From the NCBI GenBank assembly GCA_034770075.1, contig CM068380.1, positions 34,611,765-34,675,764 of the forward strand: a stretch of DNA of 64,000 bases, in the 5' to 3' direction. The position numbers and the translations under genes are program-made. This DNA is from Aralia elata (lineage: Eukaryota; Streptophyta; Magnoliopsida; Apiales; Araliaceae). The notes under the pieces were generated by a model. That model saw only the letters and a list, made by a program, of their open reading frames with translations. It was not told the origin of the DNA and ran no database searches. Shown piece after piece: positions 1-11,967 of the stretch (the first letter of the stretch is position 1; each line of letters starts with the position of its first letter).

Positions 1-2121
1 CCCGAACTCATCTTTTTCCTTCATACTAACCGACACTTTCTCATTTGCAACAGAGATAGAGCTATCACCCTTTTCTGCTTCAGCCCGCCGCTGGGCAATC
101 CTAGCCTCCAATTCCAGAAGTTTTTGTTTAGCAGCTATTTTCCTTCTCTCCTCCTCAATAAGAATCCTTCTCTTTTCCTCTTCTCTAGCTATTTTCTGCT
201 CTTCAGCCCTTCTTATGACCTCCAACCGCTCCTGCTCTGCCCTCCAAGCAGCCTCTTGGGCTTCCTCATCAAGCCTTCTCTGCCGTTCTTCATCTTCCCT
301 TATCAGTCGTTGTCTCTCTTCTTCTTCTCTTCGAGCTTGCTCCAAAACTCTTTCTTGTTCTTCAATAATCCTTTGTCTCTCCATCTCTTGCATCTTCTGA
401 ACTCTCTCAAGCTCAGCCTCAAAAGATTCCCTAACAGGGTCATGGAAATCCACTTGATTAACAGCTTCTTTTTTCCTCTTAATTACTCCCACACCAGAAA
501 AGGGATCCCTTTCATCATAACCAGTAGAACCGAAATCTTTGAGAAGAGGATCTTCTAAATAAGGTCTATCATTCTTTGGCAAAGGAAGCTTCTCCCAACC
601 AAAACTCCGAATTGGATCATTCACTGAAAGCCCTTTACCACCTGAAGAAAATGATGATTTGGAAATTGTTCTATTTTGTGAAGTGTCACCCTTGTATCTA
701 CTGAATTGTTCAGCCCCAAATCGGTCTCTTCGCTCAGACACCTGACTGCTAGATTCCACTATGTGATTCCAGTGCTGTCTCCCTACCTGTCCTTGTGCCG
801 TATCTCTCCTTCCAGTTGCAGATTCCCCATTTCCAGTAAATCCACCATCCCGAGCACTATCTCCAAAAGGTGGTGGGATATATTTATTTTCTCTTCCATT
901 TTCTCTATTAGGGCCAGTTGGCTGACCGGTAGCATTTCTTTCATTTACAACTTCTTGCATGTTCAATCCATCTTTCTGGAGAGGGGAAGTTGTCCAATTG
1001 TTACCTTCCCAACTAGGTGTTCGTACATCTCTATGATAAGGATCCACTTTAAGGACTTCACTGAAAGGACCCTTTCCAGCTTCATCGCCACGCAGAACCC
1101 GTCTTTCAAATGTATTACTGTGTGGCTTTTGTGGCAAAATACTGGTCCTAGGCATGTCAAAATCTCTATCCCAATAAGCCTCAGTTTTAGTAAATCCATG
1201 ACCTCTGCCCTGATCTGCAAATCCATGACCTGTATCTCTCTCATCATCTGCCCAGTCAGATCTTGGATTCAAACGAACTAGCGGCAGTGGGTAATCCTCC
1301 TGCTTTCGGGCCTGATTGGCCATGTGAGAACCGCCAAACCTACGACCCTGGTCATTTGAATTGGTAGAATAGGTATATTGCCCCTGTGGACGCATGTGAA
1401 CTGATGAATTCAGATGGTAATTATCTTTCTGCACATTGGAAGATTCCTCATTCAGTCCCTGCTTCTGCTTTTGATGTGAATTGTCTCTTTGTTTTTGCAC
1501 TGGCCCAGATGTGGTAGGTATGGCAGCTTTTAAAGAAGGAAAATCCTCGCCCCTCAAGACCATAGCTTTCTCAGCTGGCGGTATATAAGACTGACCAGAA
1601 GCACTAACCGGTAGTCCAACCCCAGCCAACCGGGCCGAAGGTGGCATGTAACTGCTACTCCCCTTAATAACACCATCTGTAGCACGAACACTCTGATCCA
1701 CACCATCATCACCTCTCCAGTCTTTCTCTTGCAAAGCAATAGCACCCGGTTTCGTCCAGCCAATACCAGACACATTCGGCCTCGACCCGCTTCCAGACCC
1801 GGCACCACCTGCAGACCCACTTCCTGGTCCAGACAAATCAAATTTCTCATGTTCTTTCCTCAACGACGGCAAATTCAAGGGGGGTGGAACAGATAGCTTC
1901 GGTGCAGCCTTTTGTGAACTTCGAGGCCGCAACAGGACCACCATTCCATCACCTCCACCTCCTCCCCCATGACTGCCGCCGGGCCGGACACGACCTGCAG
2001 CAGCTTGTCCATAAGACCCATTATAATGGGGAGGATGATTATGCTGATAAGTAGACTGTCCAAATGACTTATTCAAATTCACAGACACAAATTTGTTCCC
2101 ACCACCGCCATGACTGGCCAT
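1..2121 (-). CDS. BAT2/PRRC2-like large coiled-coil protein, N-terminal part
   Basis: The frame is open without a stop from the ATG at 2121 down to the window edge: 707 codons, with the C-terminus outside. The start begins MASHGGGGNKFVSVNLNKSF; an upstream leader with no better ATG supports it. Residues about 10-70 are Gly/His-rich, followed by KLSVPPPLNLPSLRKEHEKF and later a GEDFPSLKAA motif, both typical of BAT2/PRRC2-type N-termini. A long low-complexity middle (Gln, Ser, Gly, Arg) leads into a highly charged Glu/Arg coiled coil at about residues 560-690 (repeats such as EEERQRLIREDEERQRR). Family knowledge: animal PRRC2 proteins are RNA-associated and plant relatives are poorly characterised; Arabidopsis At3g50370 is my best guess at a relative, from memory. 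There is no membrane segment or signal peptide. It is the only clearly intact host gene here. The function is inferred only from these motifs. Confidence 0.7.
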   Translation of the reverse strand, partial: MASHGGGGNKFVSVNLNKSFGQSTYQHNHPPHYNGSYGQAAAGRVRPGGSHGGGGGGDGMVVLLRPRSSQKAAPKLSVPPPLNLPSLRKEHEKFDLSGPGSGSAGGAGSGSGSRPNVSGIGWTKPGAIALQEKDWRGDDGVDQSVRATDGVIKGSSSYMPPSARLAGVGLPVSASGQSYIPPAEKAMVLRGEDFPSLKAAIPTTSGPVQKQRDNSHQKQKQGLNEESSNVQKDNYHLNSSVHMRPQGQYTYSTNSNDQGRRFGGSHMANQARKQEDYPLPLVRLNPRSDWADDERDTGHGFADQGRGHGFTKTEAYWDRDFDMPRTSILPQKPHSNTFERRVLRGDEAGKGPFSEVLKVDPYHRDVRTPSWEGNNWTTSPLQKDGLNMQEVVNERNATGQPTGPNRENGRENKYIPPPFGDSARDGGFTGNGESATGRRDTAQGQVGRQHWNHIVESSSQVSERRDRFGAEQFSRYKGDTSQNRTISKSSFSSGGKGLSVNDPIRSFGWEKLPLPKNDRPYLEDPLLKDFGSTGYDERDPFSGVGVIKRKKEAVNQVDFHDPVRESFEAELERVQKMQEMERQRIIEEQERVLEQARREEEERQRLIREDEERQRRLDEEAQEAAWRAEQERLEVIRRAEEQKIAREEEKRRILIEEERRKIAAKQKLLELEARIAQRRAEAEKGDSSISVANEKVSVSMKEKDEFG

Positions 2122-2690
2122 CTCAGAACGGATTCAAAACCACAGCAAAGCATCAAAACCGCAAAACCCACTTTCCTCAATCCAAAAACATATTGATTTC
2201 TACTGACTTTTCCAGCAGATCTCCCAACTTATGATCAAGAAAATCAAAACCCTAGAAACCCACCTGGTACCTGATAACGAAAAAATTAACAAATACTAAA
2301 TACCATAACGGATCACAAAAAATCAATAATTACAGCTAGCAAATCTGTACAATATATTTGAAATCAAATACTGGCGTTGATTTGAATTAAGTCATTAATC
2401 AAAATTTTCAGGTGGACCTATAGATTAGCAGATTGAGCTGAAATGGAGGCGAGGTGTAGGATAGGGAGCTTACCTCCGGTGGCGTATGATAGAGACGGCA
2501 GTGTTTAACGTGCGCCGCTGAGTGATGGAGAAATGCGATGACGTCACCTACTACCGCTCTAGGGAGGGGAGGAGGGAGGGAGAAAGAAGAGGAAGAAATG
2601 GACTGAGGAATCACGAGTTGAGGAAATTAGGGAAATTAGGGAAATTTGGGAAATTTTTGTAACAATTTTGACTTTTTTATAATATGTAAA
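2122..2690 (-). promoter_or_regulatory. 5' leader with intron, Y-patch and weak TATA of the BAT2-like gene
   Basis: Reading the minus strand, a good donor GGAG|GTAAG sits at 2473 and acceptor candidates ending in CAG sit at 2271 and 2264, giving an AT-rich leader intron of about 200 bp that ends roughly 140 nt before the ATG. Upstream of the donor is a CT-rich stretch (about 2560-2610), typical of a plant Y-patch near transcription starts. A TATAAAAAA string lies at 2681-2673. Short GGAAATT repeats at 2620-2660 separate the two. The splice sites are visible in sequence; their use and the transcription start are inferred. Confidence 0.45.
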
Positions 2691-3313
2691 TTTAAAGTAT
2701 TTTCAAATTTAAAAATGTATATGTAGTTAGCTTTGTATTAATTTTAATTTAAAAATATTTTTAATTGATTTTAATATATTAAAATAATTTCTCTATTTTG
2801 GATAGCGAGTATAATTTGTGAAAAATTTGAGAGAAAAATTAAAAATTAAAAATAAAATTTTCCTAGCTGTCCATTACGTTACGAATTAACATTATTCTTA
2901 CTATTAAGTTTCTTAAAATATAAATAACTGCACTTATATTGATTAATATATGTCTTTTTTTACCTATTTATTATGTTTTATTTATTTATTTTATTTTTCA
3001 AAAACCAAACATAAATTATGAATTTACTCTGATTAGCTTGTGTTTTATTCTATTGTGGGCATGGCATATTTATTTTTATTTATTTATTTACTGTGTTATC
3101 AAGCAATGATCGATTTTGACCTGTTTGTTTTAATAATAATAATAATAATAATGTTCTTATATTGTTCACAACATCAATATATTTGAGTATAGTTTAATAT
3201 TAGTCGACAATTTTTTTTTGTCAAAACATAAAAGCATGTTCTTTCATATGTACTAGTCATCTGACATGTACACACTACGTGTGTAAGAAAAGAAAAAAAA
3301 ATAAAAAGAAGGT
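2691..3313. other. AT-rich intergenic sequence with a TAA microsatellite
   Basis: I see no coding potential on either strand. An uninterrupted (TAA)n run lies at about 3131-3152. The rest is plain AT-rich spacer upstream of the BAT2-like gene. Confidence 0.6.
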
Positions 3314-3316
3314 TTA

Positions 3317-3529
3317 TGTGATGTTTGATTGCATCTTAACAGTCCACCTCTTAATACATTTTAACAACTTATATTTTTGTATTAAGAGATCCTTTGAATA
3401 GTTTAGACTCATATTTGTATCTTAGTGATTTAGAGGCATTCAGAGAAAATTTTTTATCTCAATTTTAAACATTAAGATGCATTAATAGGTGGACTGTTAA
3501 GATGCATTAAGATACAATCAAACACCACC
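3317..3529. mobile_element. Tourist-like MITE with TTA target duplication
   Basis: Long imperfect terminal inverted repeats face each other. The left end runs TGTGATGTTTGATTGCATCT, and the reverse complement of the right end runs GGTGGTGTTTGATTGTATCT; both continue into AACAGTCCACCT. The 213-bp element is flanked by TTA at 3314-3316 and 3530-3532, the target duplication of PIF/Harbinger (Tourist) MITEs. The right arm has a small internal duplication of the GATGCATTAA word. It has no coding capacity, so it was presumably moved by a transposase encoded elsewhere. Confidence 0.7.
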
Positions 3530-3749
3530 TTAGAGGCGAAGAGATTATGAGAGGGTGAGAGAGTATAAATAGAAATGAGAAAGTAAAACATAAAGATAAA
3601 AAAAATAGTGACACACCTTTATCAAAAGCAGTTTTTTTTTACACTCTTAAAATGGAGCTGCACAGCTGTGCAACTTAGAAATGTACATAATCACTGCCAA
3701 AACGACATCGATCCGACATATTTTTTTTAAACCACGGTGTTTTGAGCCT

Positions 3750-3756
3750 ATGTGTA

Positions 3757-3787
<31 letters not shown>

Positions 3788-3829
3788 GTGTGTGTGTATA
3801 TATATATACATATACATACATATATATAA
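3750..3829. repeat. Compound TG/TA microsatellite
   Basis: Alternating (TG)n and (TA)n blocks occupy about 80 bp: TG, TA, TG, TA, then CATA-type units. Open frames crossing it are low-complexity artefacts. Confidence 0.9.
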
Positions 3830-4809
3830 CGCAACAGCTCATTCTTTTCTCCCTCAAATCGATCTAGCAACCCTAAACCTTATTATTCTCCTCCTCCCAT
3901 GGCATCATTCCAATCCTAAATGGAGCAAAGCCCCAAATTTCAAATTGAACCATCGATTCCCTCCTTATTTCGGATCTTCTCTCACTTCTCCTTCAATTGC
4001 CACGAGTTTTTCTTCTCCGATTGCAACACAAATCGATTTCATGAAAAAAATTGTCTTTCCAGCAGCCATCTACTATTGATTCTCCTCAGCGGATAATGCT
4101 ATGTCATGACAATCTAAGATGACCGTATCATTATAACACTCGAAGTCAGCGTTGAACCTTCAAGACACATAGTAAAAACTTGATATTCCCTTGTCTTAAG
4201 TCAAAAGTCAGTTACACCTATCTCACCCCCACCTGCAACTTCAAGAACTACTACTATTAGAGCTCCACCACCTGGAATCACAATCCCTAATATAAATTGG
4301 CTATGTGCAGGTGTGCCTTAAACACAAGAGACATTTAGGGGAATTCCAATATTAAATATAAGAGGAAAAAATTTGTCACCATCCATAACCTTAGAGGAAT
4401 TATGAAAGATAATGACAAGGATGTCGCACGATCATCCATGACAAAAGGGTAGAATAAGTAACATTTTAGTGCTTACTATTATTCTTGCATGGGTGAACAA
4501 TTTGTAAGCTTTGTATGCTTGGTTTTTGTAAACAATGATAGCTTTGTAAGCTTGGTTATTGTTCATGTTTAATTGCCAAACAATGATATTTTGGAAGGTT
4601 TGGCTTTTGTTGATGTGAAAGTTAAGTGTTTTTGGACATACTTTCTGAACAATGTAAGCTTGTTTCGCTTGGTGAAATATATGATAGTAACTTTAAGCAT
4701 AACGGGTGTATGTGTTTCTGTGTTTATGTATTCATGTGTTTATATGGTTTTTGTGAGAAGGGATTAAATTATTATACTGTTTTTGTCGTTTTGACTTTCA
4801 GTGTAGAAA
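3830..4809. other. Unassigned sequence, no supported gene
   Basis: A short frame through 3831-4079 (plus strand) reads Pro/Ser-rich residues but starts inside the microsatellite and matches nothing I recognise. Near 4490-4590 the words GTAAGCTT and GGTTWTTGT recur loosely. I cannot assign this stretch; it may belong partly to the LTR remnant that follows. Confidence 0.4.
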
Positions 4810-5530
4810 CATAGAGTGAATCCTCAAATTGTAGAGTGAAATGTAGAGTGAATCCTTAGATAGTAAAGTGACTTCAGCCTTTACTCTACGAATTGGTATG
4901 CTACTAAACGATTGTAGAGTCATGACTTAACGATCGTAGAGGAATTACTAAATGATCGTAGAGTCATTACTAAACGATCGTAGAGTCATTACTTAACGAT
5001 TGTAGAGTAACGACATAGATTGTAAAGTCGTGACTTAACGATCGTAGAGTCATGACTAAACGAACTAATACTTTACTCAACGATCTTAGAGTTCTCTACT
5101 GAGCACTTCACTACTCTACGGACTAATACTTTACTCAACGATCTTAGAGTTCTCTATTGAACAATTCACTTCTTTACTCTACGATAGTAGAGTAACTTCA
5201 CTCAATATTTTTGGCCTATAAATACTGGTATACTTCATCCATTTCTCTTCAATCTAGCCAAAGCCAAACTCTGTCCACACTTCTCTCTCAATCTCAAAAT
5301 TTCAGAAAGCTAGATATATATAGTGAACTAGGATATATCGCTATATTCTCTATTTGGTATCTCTCTATCCCTATATCTTTATTTTGATTCACTAAAATAT
5401 TTAAATAAATATTTTAAACAAAAATCACTTAGGGAAATAGAGTTGAATATTAAAAAGTCAAAGATTTGTCAAAAAACAAATTAATCTATTCAACCCCCTT
5501 TCTAGAATTATTTCAAATTCGAACTTAACA
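4810..5530 (+). mobile_element. Probable 3' portion of an LTR (solo or truncated)
   Basis: A TATA box (TATAAATA, 5217-5224) is followed by a CT-rich leader-like stretch and then by ATTCAACCCCCTTTCTAG and a terminal ACTTAACA at 5530, an arrangement seen at the 3' ends of many plant LTRs. The 22-bp array and the 38-bp duplication lie just upstream of the TATA, where U3 would be. The 5' boundary was not found and no matching partner LTR is in the window, so this could be a solo LTR or a truncated end. It does not match the LTR of the Tekay fragment to its right. Confidence 0.4.
4901..5050. repeat. 22-bp tandem array with a palindromic ACGATCGT core
   Basis: Seven units in a row, mostly exactly 22 bp (4921-4942, 4943-4964, 4965-4986, 4987-5008, 5029-5050), read CATTACTAAACGATCGTAGA plus GT with small changes; the unit at 5009 is 20 bp. 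The core ACGATCGT is a perfect palindrome. Two 38-bp direct repeats follow at about 5063-5100 and 5122-5159, sharing ACTAATACTTTACTCAACGA. The array lies 170-310 bp upstream of the TATA at 5217. Confidence 0.85.
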
Positions 5531-5770
5531 TGTACAAATTGCAGGATAACAGCCTGCACTAGAACAAGTTCACCAAAGACGCATGGAAATATATATATGG
5601 AATAAAAACATGGAAAAATAGTTAATAAAAATCATGAGACATTGTAATTAATTCAAAAAAGCTAAAAAATTCAATAATAATTATTCTATTATTACATCAG
5701 AAATTTTAGAATCAATAGAAAAAGTAATACATAAATCTTTATCGATACTTTACATTAAATACCCGTTACC

Positions 5771-8370
5771 GTGAATTGAATAATGTGACTATCAAGAATG
5801 AATACCCGTTACCAAGAATTGATGACCTTTTTGATTAGTTGAATGGTGCAAAGTATTTTTCTAAGATTGATTTACAATCGGGTTATCATCAGTTAAAGGT
5901 AAAGGAGGATGACGTATCAACGACATCATTTCGTTCTTGGTATAGACACTACGTATTTCTGGTAATGCCTTTCGGTCTCATGAATGCCCCATCAGCGTTT
6001 ATGGATTTGATGAACAAAGTTTCCAACAAGTAAATGGATAGTTTTGTGGTGGTGTTTATTGATGACATTCTAATTTATTCACGGACGCGGAAGGAGCATG
6101 CGAAATATTTGAAATTAGTGTTGGAGATTCTAAGGGAAAAGAAGTCGTATGCCAAGTTGTCAAAATATGAGTTCTAGTTAGAAAAAGGTGCAATTTTTGG
6201 GACATGTAATTGATAAAGATGAGATTTTCGCGGACCCGGCAAAGGTGGAGGCAGTAATTAATTGGGAACAACCGAATGCAACAATGAAAGTTAGGAGTTT
6301 CTTGGGATTAACAGGTTACTCTGGCAATTCATTCAGGACTTTTCAAAGATAGCAACCTTGCTAATAAATTTGATAAGGAATTGAAGTCTGTAAAGTTTAT
6401 ATGAACAAAAAAGTGTGAATAATGCTTTCAAGAGTTGAAGAAGAGGTAAAGCATGGCACCAATATTGTCTTTACCAGACAATAGTGGTGGTTTTGTGGTG
6501 TATAGTAATGCATCATATAAGGGTTTAGATGCATTTTAATACATCATGGGAAAGTGATAGCGTATGCATTACGTAAGTTGAAAGATTATGAGAAGAGGTA
6601 CCCAACTTATGGTCTGGAGTTGGAAGCAGTTGTGTTTGCTTTGAAAATATGGATACATTATTTGTATGGGAAAAAGTGTGAAATTTACATCGACCATAAG
6701 AGTTTGAAATATATTTTCACGCAAACTGAACTGAACATGAGACAGAGAAGGTGGTTAGAGTTATTAAAAGATTATGATTGTACAATCCTATATCATCCGG
6801 AAAAAGCAAATGTTGTGGCAAATGCTTTGAGTAGGAAGAATCATGAAGTGTTACTCATGTTGACAGCTCAAGAAGAATTGCAAAGATAATTTAAAAATTA
6901 GAAATAGAGGTAAAGCGTCTGAATGAACCAATGTAACAGTTATATGTGATGGAAGCACGACCCTCGTTGTTACACAAAATTAAAAAGCTACAAGACAAAG
7001 ATGAAGAATATGAATAGATAAAGAAAAGAATAGCAGAGAAGGGTGACGAAAAGTTTCAAGTTAACAAAGACGGAATGATCCGATTTGAAGCAAGGTTGTG
7101 AATACCTACAATGCTAGAGTTAAAGGAAAAGATCCTAAAAGAAGCTCATAGTGCAAGATATTTCATTCATCCCGAAAGTACAAAAATGTAGCAAGATTTG
7201 CGCCAACATTTTTGGTGGCCAGGTATGAAGAAGGAAGTTGCAGAGTGGGTTAGTAAATGTCTTACGTGCCAACGAATTAAAGCAGAACATTAGCGGCCTA
7301 GTAGATTATTACAATCTTTGGAGACTCCAGAATAGAAGTGGGAGCACATTACGATGGATTTTGTAGTAGGACTCCTGACAACGTAGAAATGTTTGATACA
7401 ATTTGGCTAATCGTGGATTGGCTTACGAAGTCTGCTCACTTCTTACCGATCAAAGTGAGGTTTAATTTGGATCAGCTAGCGAAGCTCTACATCAAAGAGA
7501 TTATTTCTTGTCATGGAGTTTCAGTTTCAATTGTGTCAGATTGAGACCCACATTTTACATCAAATTTCTAGAGGAGTCTTCAAGAACAGCTAGGGACTCA
7601 AGTGAAATTAAGCAATGCTTATCATCCTCAAATTGATGGGCAGGGCGAGAGAACGATTTAGACTTTGGAGGACATACTTAGAGCTTGTGTCATGGATTTC
7701 AAGGGTAGCTGGGATGATCATCTATCATTAACAGAATTTGCATACAATAATAGCTATCATGCTAGCATTGGAATGCTACCTTATGAAGTATTATACGGAA
7801 GAAAGTGCAGAACACTATTGTGTTGGGATGAAGTTAGAGAGCAACAACTGCTCGAACCTGAATTGGTATAACAGACTACAAATATTGTCAAGGTGATACA
7901 AGGAAGACTTGTAACAGCTCAAGATTGGCAGAAGAAATATGTAGATCAAAATCAACAAACTCGAGAACTCAAAGTTGACAGTTATTTATTTTTGAAAGTA
8001 TCTTCATGGAAGGGTAAATTGAGATTCAGGAAGAAATGAAAACTTAGTCCTTGATTTATAGGACCTTTTGAAGTACTTAGAAAGATAGGTGAGGTAGCCT
8101 GTGAAATAACCTTACCTCCATAATTAGAGCACATACATAATATGTTTCATGTTTCAGTTTTACGTCCTTATAAACCAGACTATAAGAATGTGATAGATTA
8201 TGAGCCAATTCAAGTTGAAAAAGGCTTAGGCTACGAAGGAATCCCAATTCAGATTGTAGATAGAAAATAACAAGTTTTGAGAAACAAAGTAATACATTCG
8301 GTGAAGGTAATCTAAAGGAATCACTCCGTTGAAGAAGCTACGTGGGAGGTAGAAGATAAAATGAACTAGA
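5771..8370 (+). pseudogene. Element A: degraded Tekay chromovirus pol (RT, RNase H, integrase, chromodomain)
   Basis: This is a truncated Ty3/gypsy polyprotein lacking gag, protease and the start of RT. RT is recognisable from 5771 (RELNNVTIKN, YPLPRIDDLF, SKIDLQSGYHQLKV, then VFIDDILIYS near 6060). RNase H follows at about 6470-6860, best preserved in an open stretch at 6554-6889. An HHCC integrase zinc region lies near 7135-7290 and an integrase core at 7340-7870 (AYNNSYHASIGM). A chromodomain-like tail ends in EEATWEVED near 8340. The protein is close to that of element E at 46-51 kb, which fixes the Tekay assignment. Many stops and at least several frameshifts make it non-functional. A short duplication of AAATACCCGTTACC marks the broken 5' edge. 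Confidence 0.85.
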
Positions 8371-8437
8371 ATTATCCACACCCGTTTAACTGCGCACGGG
8401 TGATTCCGGGGACGAAATGCTTATAAGGGGGGAATAA

Positions 8438-11014
8438 TGTAATATTCTGAAACCCTAAATATGAATGTAATCATAATGTAAATATTTTGTAAAGAAAAAT
8501 ATTAATGAAGTTTAATTTTTATCTTAATACATTTAAAATGTATGTTAAAGTTATGTATTTCAAAAGAAAAAGGAAGAAAGTCAAAAGTCAGAAAGAATGG
8601 ATAAATGAAAAAAAGAAGAAGAAATTTTGGGATAAAACCCCAAGGGGCTAGACACCTAAGTAGCTTAGTGGCCCATGTTGCCTTTGTGGTTGATTTTGGC
8701 AAGGCAAAAAAAAGGATGATGCGGCCTTAATTTCTACCAAATAACTAAACAAGTCTTATTTCAACTAAGGCATGAAAATAGAGAGAGAGAGAGAGAGCAG
8801 GTAAGAAAGAGAAGAAGAAAAAGAGAAGAAAAACCTTGAAGCTTGAAACAAGAAGAAGCAAGAAACAAAGAAGAAAAGCTAAACTAGCTAAGGTAACCCC
8901 TTAAATACATTTTAATCCATGAAAATTATTGTAAATTCATTTCTTTTGAAAAGTCTGAAATCCTTATCATACTAAGGTAATATGTATATGTCTTTCATGA
9001 TTCATGATCATAGAAGGCAATGAAAGAACCAAAAACATAAAAGAAACAAAGAAAGAAAAAGTAAAACAAGACTAGTGAAAATATGATTTTGCCCTATTTT
9101 TGTAAAATACATAACTCTTAACCTAAAATAAGTTAGAGCTTAAAGTTTAGTATGCTGTATCTCTGTAAGCATACTACAAACCCTAAAAATTTGAGAGCTT
9201 AATTCCTTGTGGATATTTAATTATAATTTTTTCAAGGAGGTTGGGTAATACACTGTTTGCTCTCTGTTTTGGGATTATTTTGAGTTTAAGAGTATGGTTG
9301 GCTCTGAACTTATGGGATATGATACCTTAATGGTATAGAGAAGGTGCTGTCCAAAATTGAGCTCAAACTTTGTTGTAGATAATTAATTATGAATTAAATA
9401 GTTTTGGGAATTAAAATATTAAAAATAGTCAAATTTGATTTCTGGAAATGATATAAGGATGAAGCTTTAACCCTAGACTCTTTGAGATGGTGGGAAGACA
9501 CTGTCCAAAATTCAAAATTTTTGGAGTTAATTTCAAATTATTAGAATTGCTGCATTATTGGGAAGAAATAGCCCTAAAATAAATAGTAAACGTCATCTAA
9601 AAATTCTGGAAAATTCACAGAAATTCTAAAATATATATACCTAACTTTGGTTAAAAAGAGTTTGGTCAAATAAACTCTCTAAGGTCGACTGGTAGAGGGG
9701 TAAAAGAATGAAAAATTTAATAAAAACTGCTTAAATTATGCCAAAAATGCTTAACAAAATTTTATTGACGAAAATAAGTTAAAACCATAGAAAAATAATG
9801 TTTGGAGAATCAAACTATAAAAAGGAATAGAAAACACATTTTAACCAGGCTTAAAACGAGCTACCGGCGTTAAAAATGAAATACGCAAACTTACCGACCG
9901 TAACGAGTAATTGTAATGAGGAAAGTTAATAATTAACCTTCCATAATATTTTAGTTAGTCCGAAAAAGGAAGAAATTAACGAGAACTTATTTACGAGCCA
10001 AAACATGTAAGTTTTCGTACTTCATGCATTTGAATTTTTATTGAAGCATATGTTCGTTTTCGTTTAATATTTAATCATTGATATATTGATCATGATGATT
10101 ATTCTAAGAGTCAATGCCATTTGTACATGTTCGGCTAGACTCCTTTATTGAAGTTATTTTTTGTAAGCAACTTAATTGCGAATGTTGAAATATTAATCCG
10201 AATTGAAAATTTACTATTGTTGCTCAAAACCAAGTTATCTTGGAGCGAATTCATTAAGTTTTGAACTGAGAATGAACAACCCTATAATATAAGGGTACTG
10301 GTTAAGAATGTCGGTACGCCAACAATATGCCTTAGAATTACGGTATGAATGTGTTACATGTAACGAAAGTGCGAGTAGGCTGATCACCTATCGTACATGA
10401 TTAAGAGTTTTTGGTCCCTATGACCACTTAGTTAATTTGATATTATTCATGATATCGAGAATGTTGAATTGTTAATATTTTGATTGCGAATTTCTAAAAC
10501 CTTTTATTGGTTACTCGGTTAAAGTTAATGAGATTCAAGACTTGATTATTCCTTGAACCCGAAGTTATAAACTGTTAAATTATTTTATTCTTTGCACAAT
10601 AAATTTAAAATATTATTATTATTGAAGTTTTAGAACTTGTTCAGCTATTTAAGTTCACTCTTGCATTATTGTGCATTTTAGTAGGAACAGAGGAGGCCGA
10701 AGGGTCTCGTAGCAAGGCGAAAGGCAAATGTGTCCTTAAGCCGAAGGAATAAAAATAATATTGTAATAGCGTATGTTTTATGTAATTATTTTGGATTGTA
10801 TTGTAATAAGTTTAGACTAGAAATATTGTAATATATTCTGTATTTTTGAGACAATTTTGTCTTAAATGTACAGGAGTTGTGAACTTATGTTTTGAAACTT
10901 GGGAATATAATATTTTTATTATATTACCGTGAGATGGATTTAATTTTATTAAATGGGTAGTTAATATTTATGTGACCACCAAATCAGTTATAACTAGAAT
11001 TTAGGGGCGTCACA
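8438..11014 (+). repeat. 3' LTR of element A
   Basis: A purine tract (AAGGGGGGAATAA) precedes TGTAATATTC at 8438, and the LTR ends GGGGCGTCACA at 11014, the usual termini of Tekay LTRs, giving 2577 bp. It shares overall layout, including the GGCAAA-type word near its end, with the LTR of element E but is clearly a different subfamily. A (GA)n run lies at about 8778-8797. I found no GC-rich inverted-repeat array in it, unlike E. No 5' partner LTR is present in the window. Confidence 0.75.
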
Positions 11015-11539
11015 TGTTAGTAGGTTGGTAGGGAGCATGGTTTGAAATTGAGTAGGGAGTATTTACTCAACCACAAACATTCATCATAGAATAAGTTGCT
11101 TGTTAATCATGGAATACTCCTACAGTAAATACTTAAAAAGTAAATATTTATTGTAGGAGTATTTATTTTTGAAATCTCATGGAGATACATGATGCATAAA
11201 ATAAGTCACGTCAGAATAAGTATACTCAACTACAAACATTTACTGTGGGAGTATTTACTTTTGAAGTAACTACAAACATTCATCATGGAATAAGTATACT
11301 CAACCATAAACATTTACTGTAAGAGTATTTACTTTTGAAATCTCATGGAGATACATGATGCATAAAATAAGTCACATGAATACATTAATAATATGCTTCA
11401 CTTGATGTAATTAATAAGTTGTCCGGAAAGTAATGATTATCATGGAATATGAACATTGAATTAACGGTGAAGGCATATAATATATGCTCCATTATTATCC
11501 AGAATGTTGAGTTAATCCATTTCAGCAGAATTTTAGATA
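11015..11539. repeat. Direct repeats, noncoding
   Basis: The words TATACTCAAC plus TACAAACATTTACTGTGGGA (11221-11264 and about 11293-11336) and AAATCTCATGGAGATACATG plus ATGCATAAAATAAGTCAC (about 11171-11210 and 11338-11377) each occur twice. GTAGGGAGCATGGTTTGAAA at about 11029 recurs at about 11750. I see no gene. The pattern looks like local segmental duplication at the edge of the element A LTR. Confidence 0.6.
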
Positions 11540-11696
11540 GGGGAACACTATTTTCACGTGTGTTTTTGATATTTTCATATGATTCTCTCTCACATGAAGG
11601 TGTGACCCACTTTATGCTCACGTGAGAGAGGATCATGTGGAAATATCAAAAATATATGTGGAAATATCAAAAATATATGTGGAAATATTAGTTTCC
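11540..11696. mobile_element. Mutator-like MITE (hairpin type)
   Basis: The two halves are inverted copies. The left arm contains TTTTTGATATTTTCATATGA and TCTCTCTCACATGA; the reverse complement of the right arm contains TTTTTGATATTTCCACATGA and TCCTCTCTCACGTGA. The right arm has an extra 21-bp tandem unit (TATGTGGAAATATCAAAAA). Flanks TTTTAGATA (11531-11539) and TTTTACATA (11697-11705) match at 8 of 9 positions, a Mutator-size duplication. The same terminal word (GGAAAYTRATATTTCCACAT) is found in the MITE at 52414. Confidence 0.6.
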
Positions 11697-11967
11697 TTTT
11701 ACATATACACGATGACTTGTGATATACTCTTTATGTGCTGAACTTGAGTAGGGAGCATGGTTTGAAATATATACTTTCAAATTCTGTGTTACCTTATTCA
11801 TCATTTTCCTTTCGTGTAACTTCTGTTGTCGTGGCCACCAAGATTTTTCGATTAATTTTGTGTAACCTTAATTATTCAGCTCATTTTAGCAAATGAAATC
11901 TCTATTACATATTCTGTGTGGTTCTTAACCTATGTATATTTTCTTATAAATCTTTTATTAACTTTGG

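Noticed and set aside
3681..4079. 132-codon open frame
   Set aside because: It starts in sequence that runs through the TG/TA microsatellite and has no recognisable domain.
4901..5050. CRISPR-like regular array
   Set aside because: Units are directly adjacent with no unique spacers, and the context is plant nuclear DNA.
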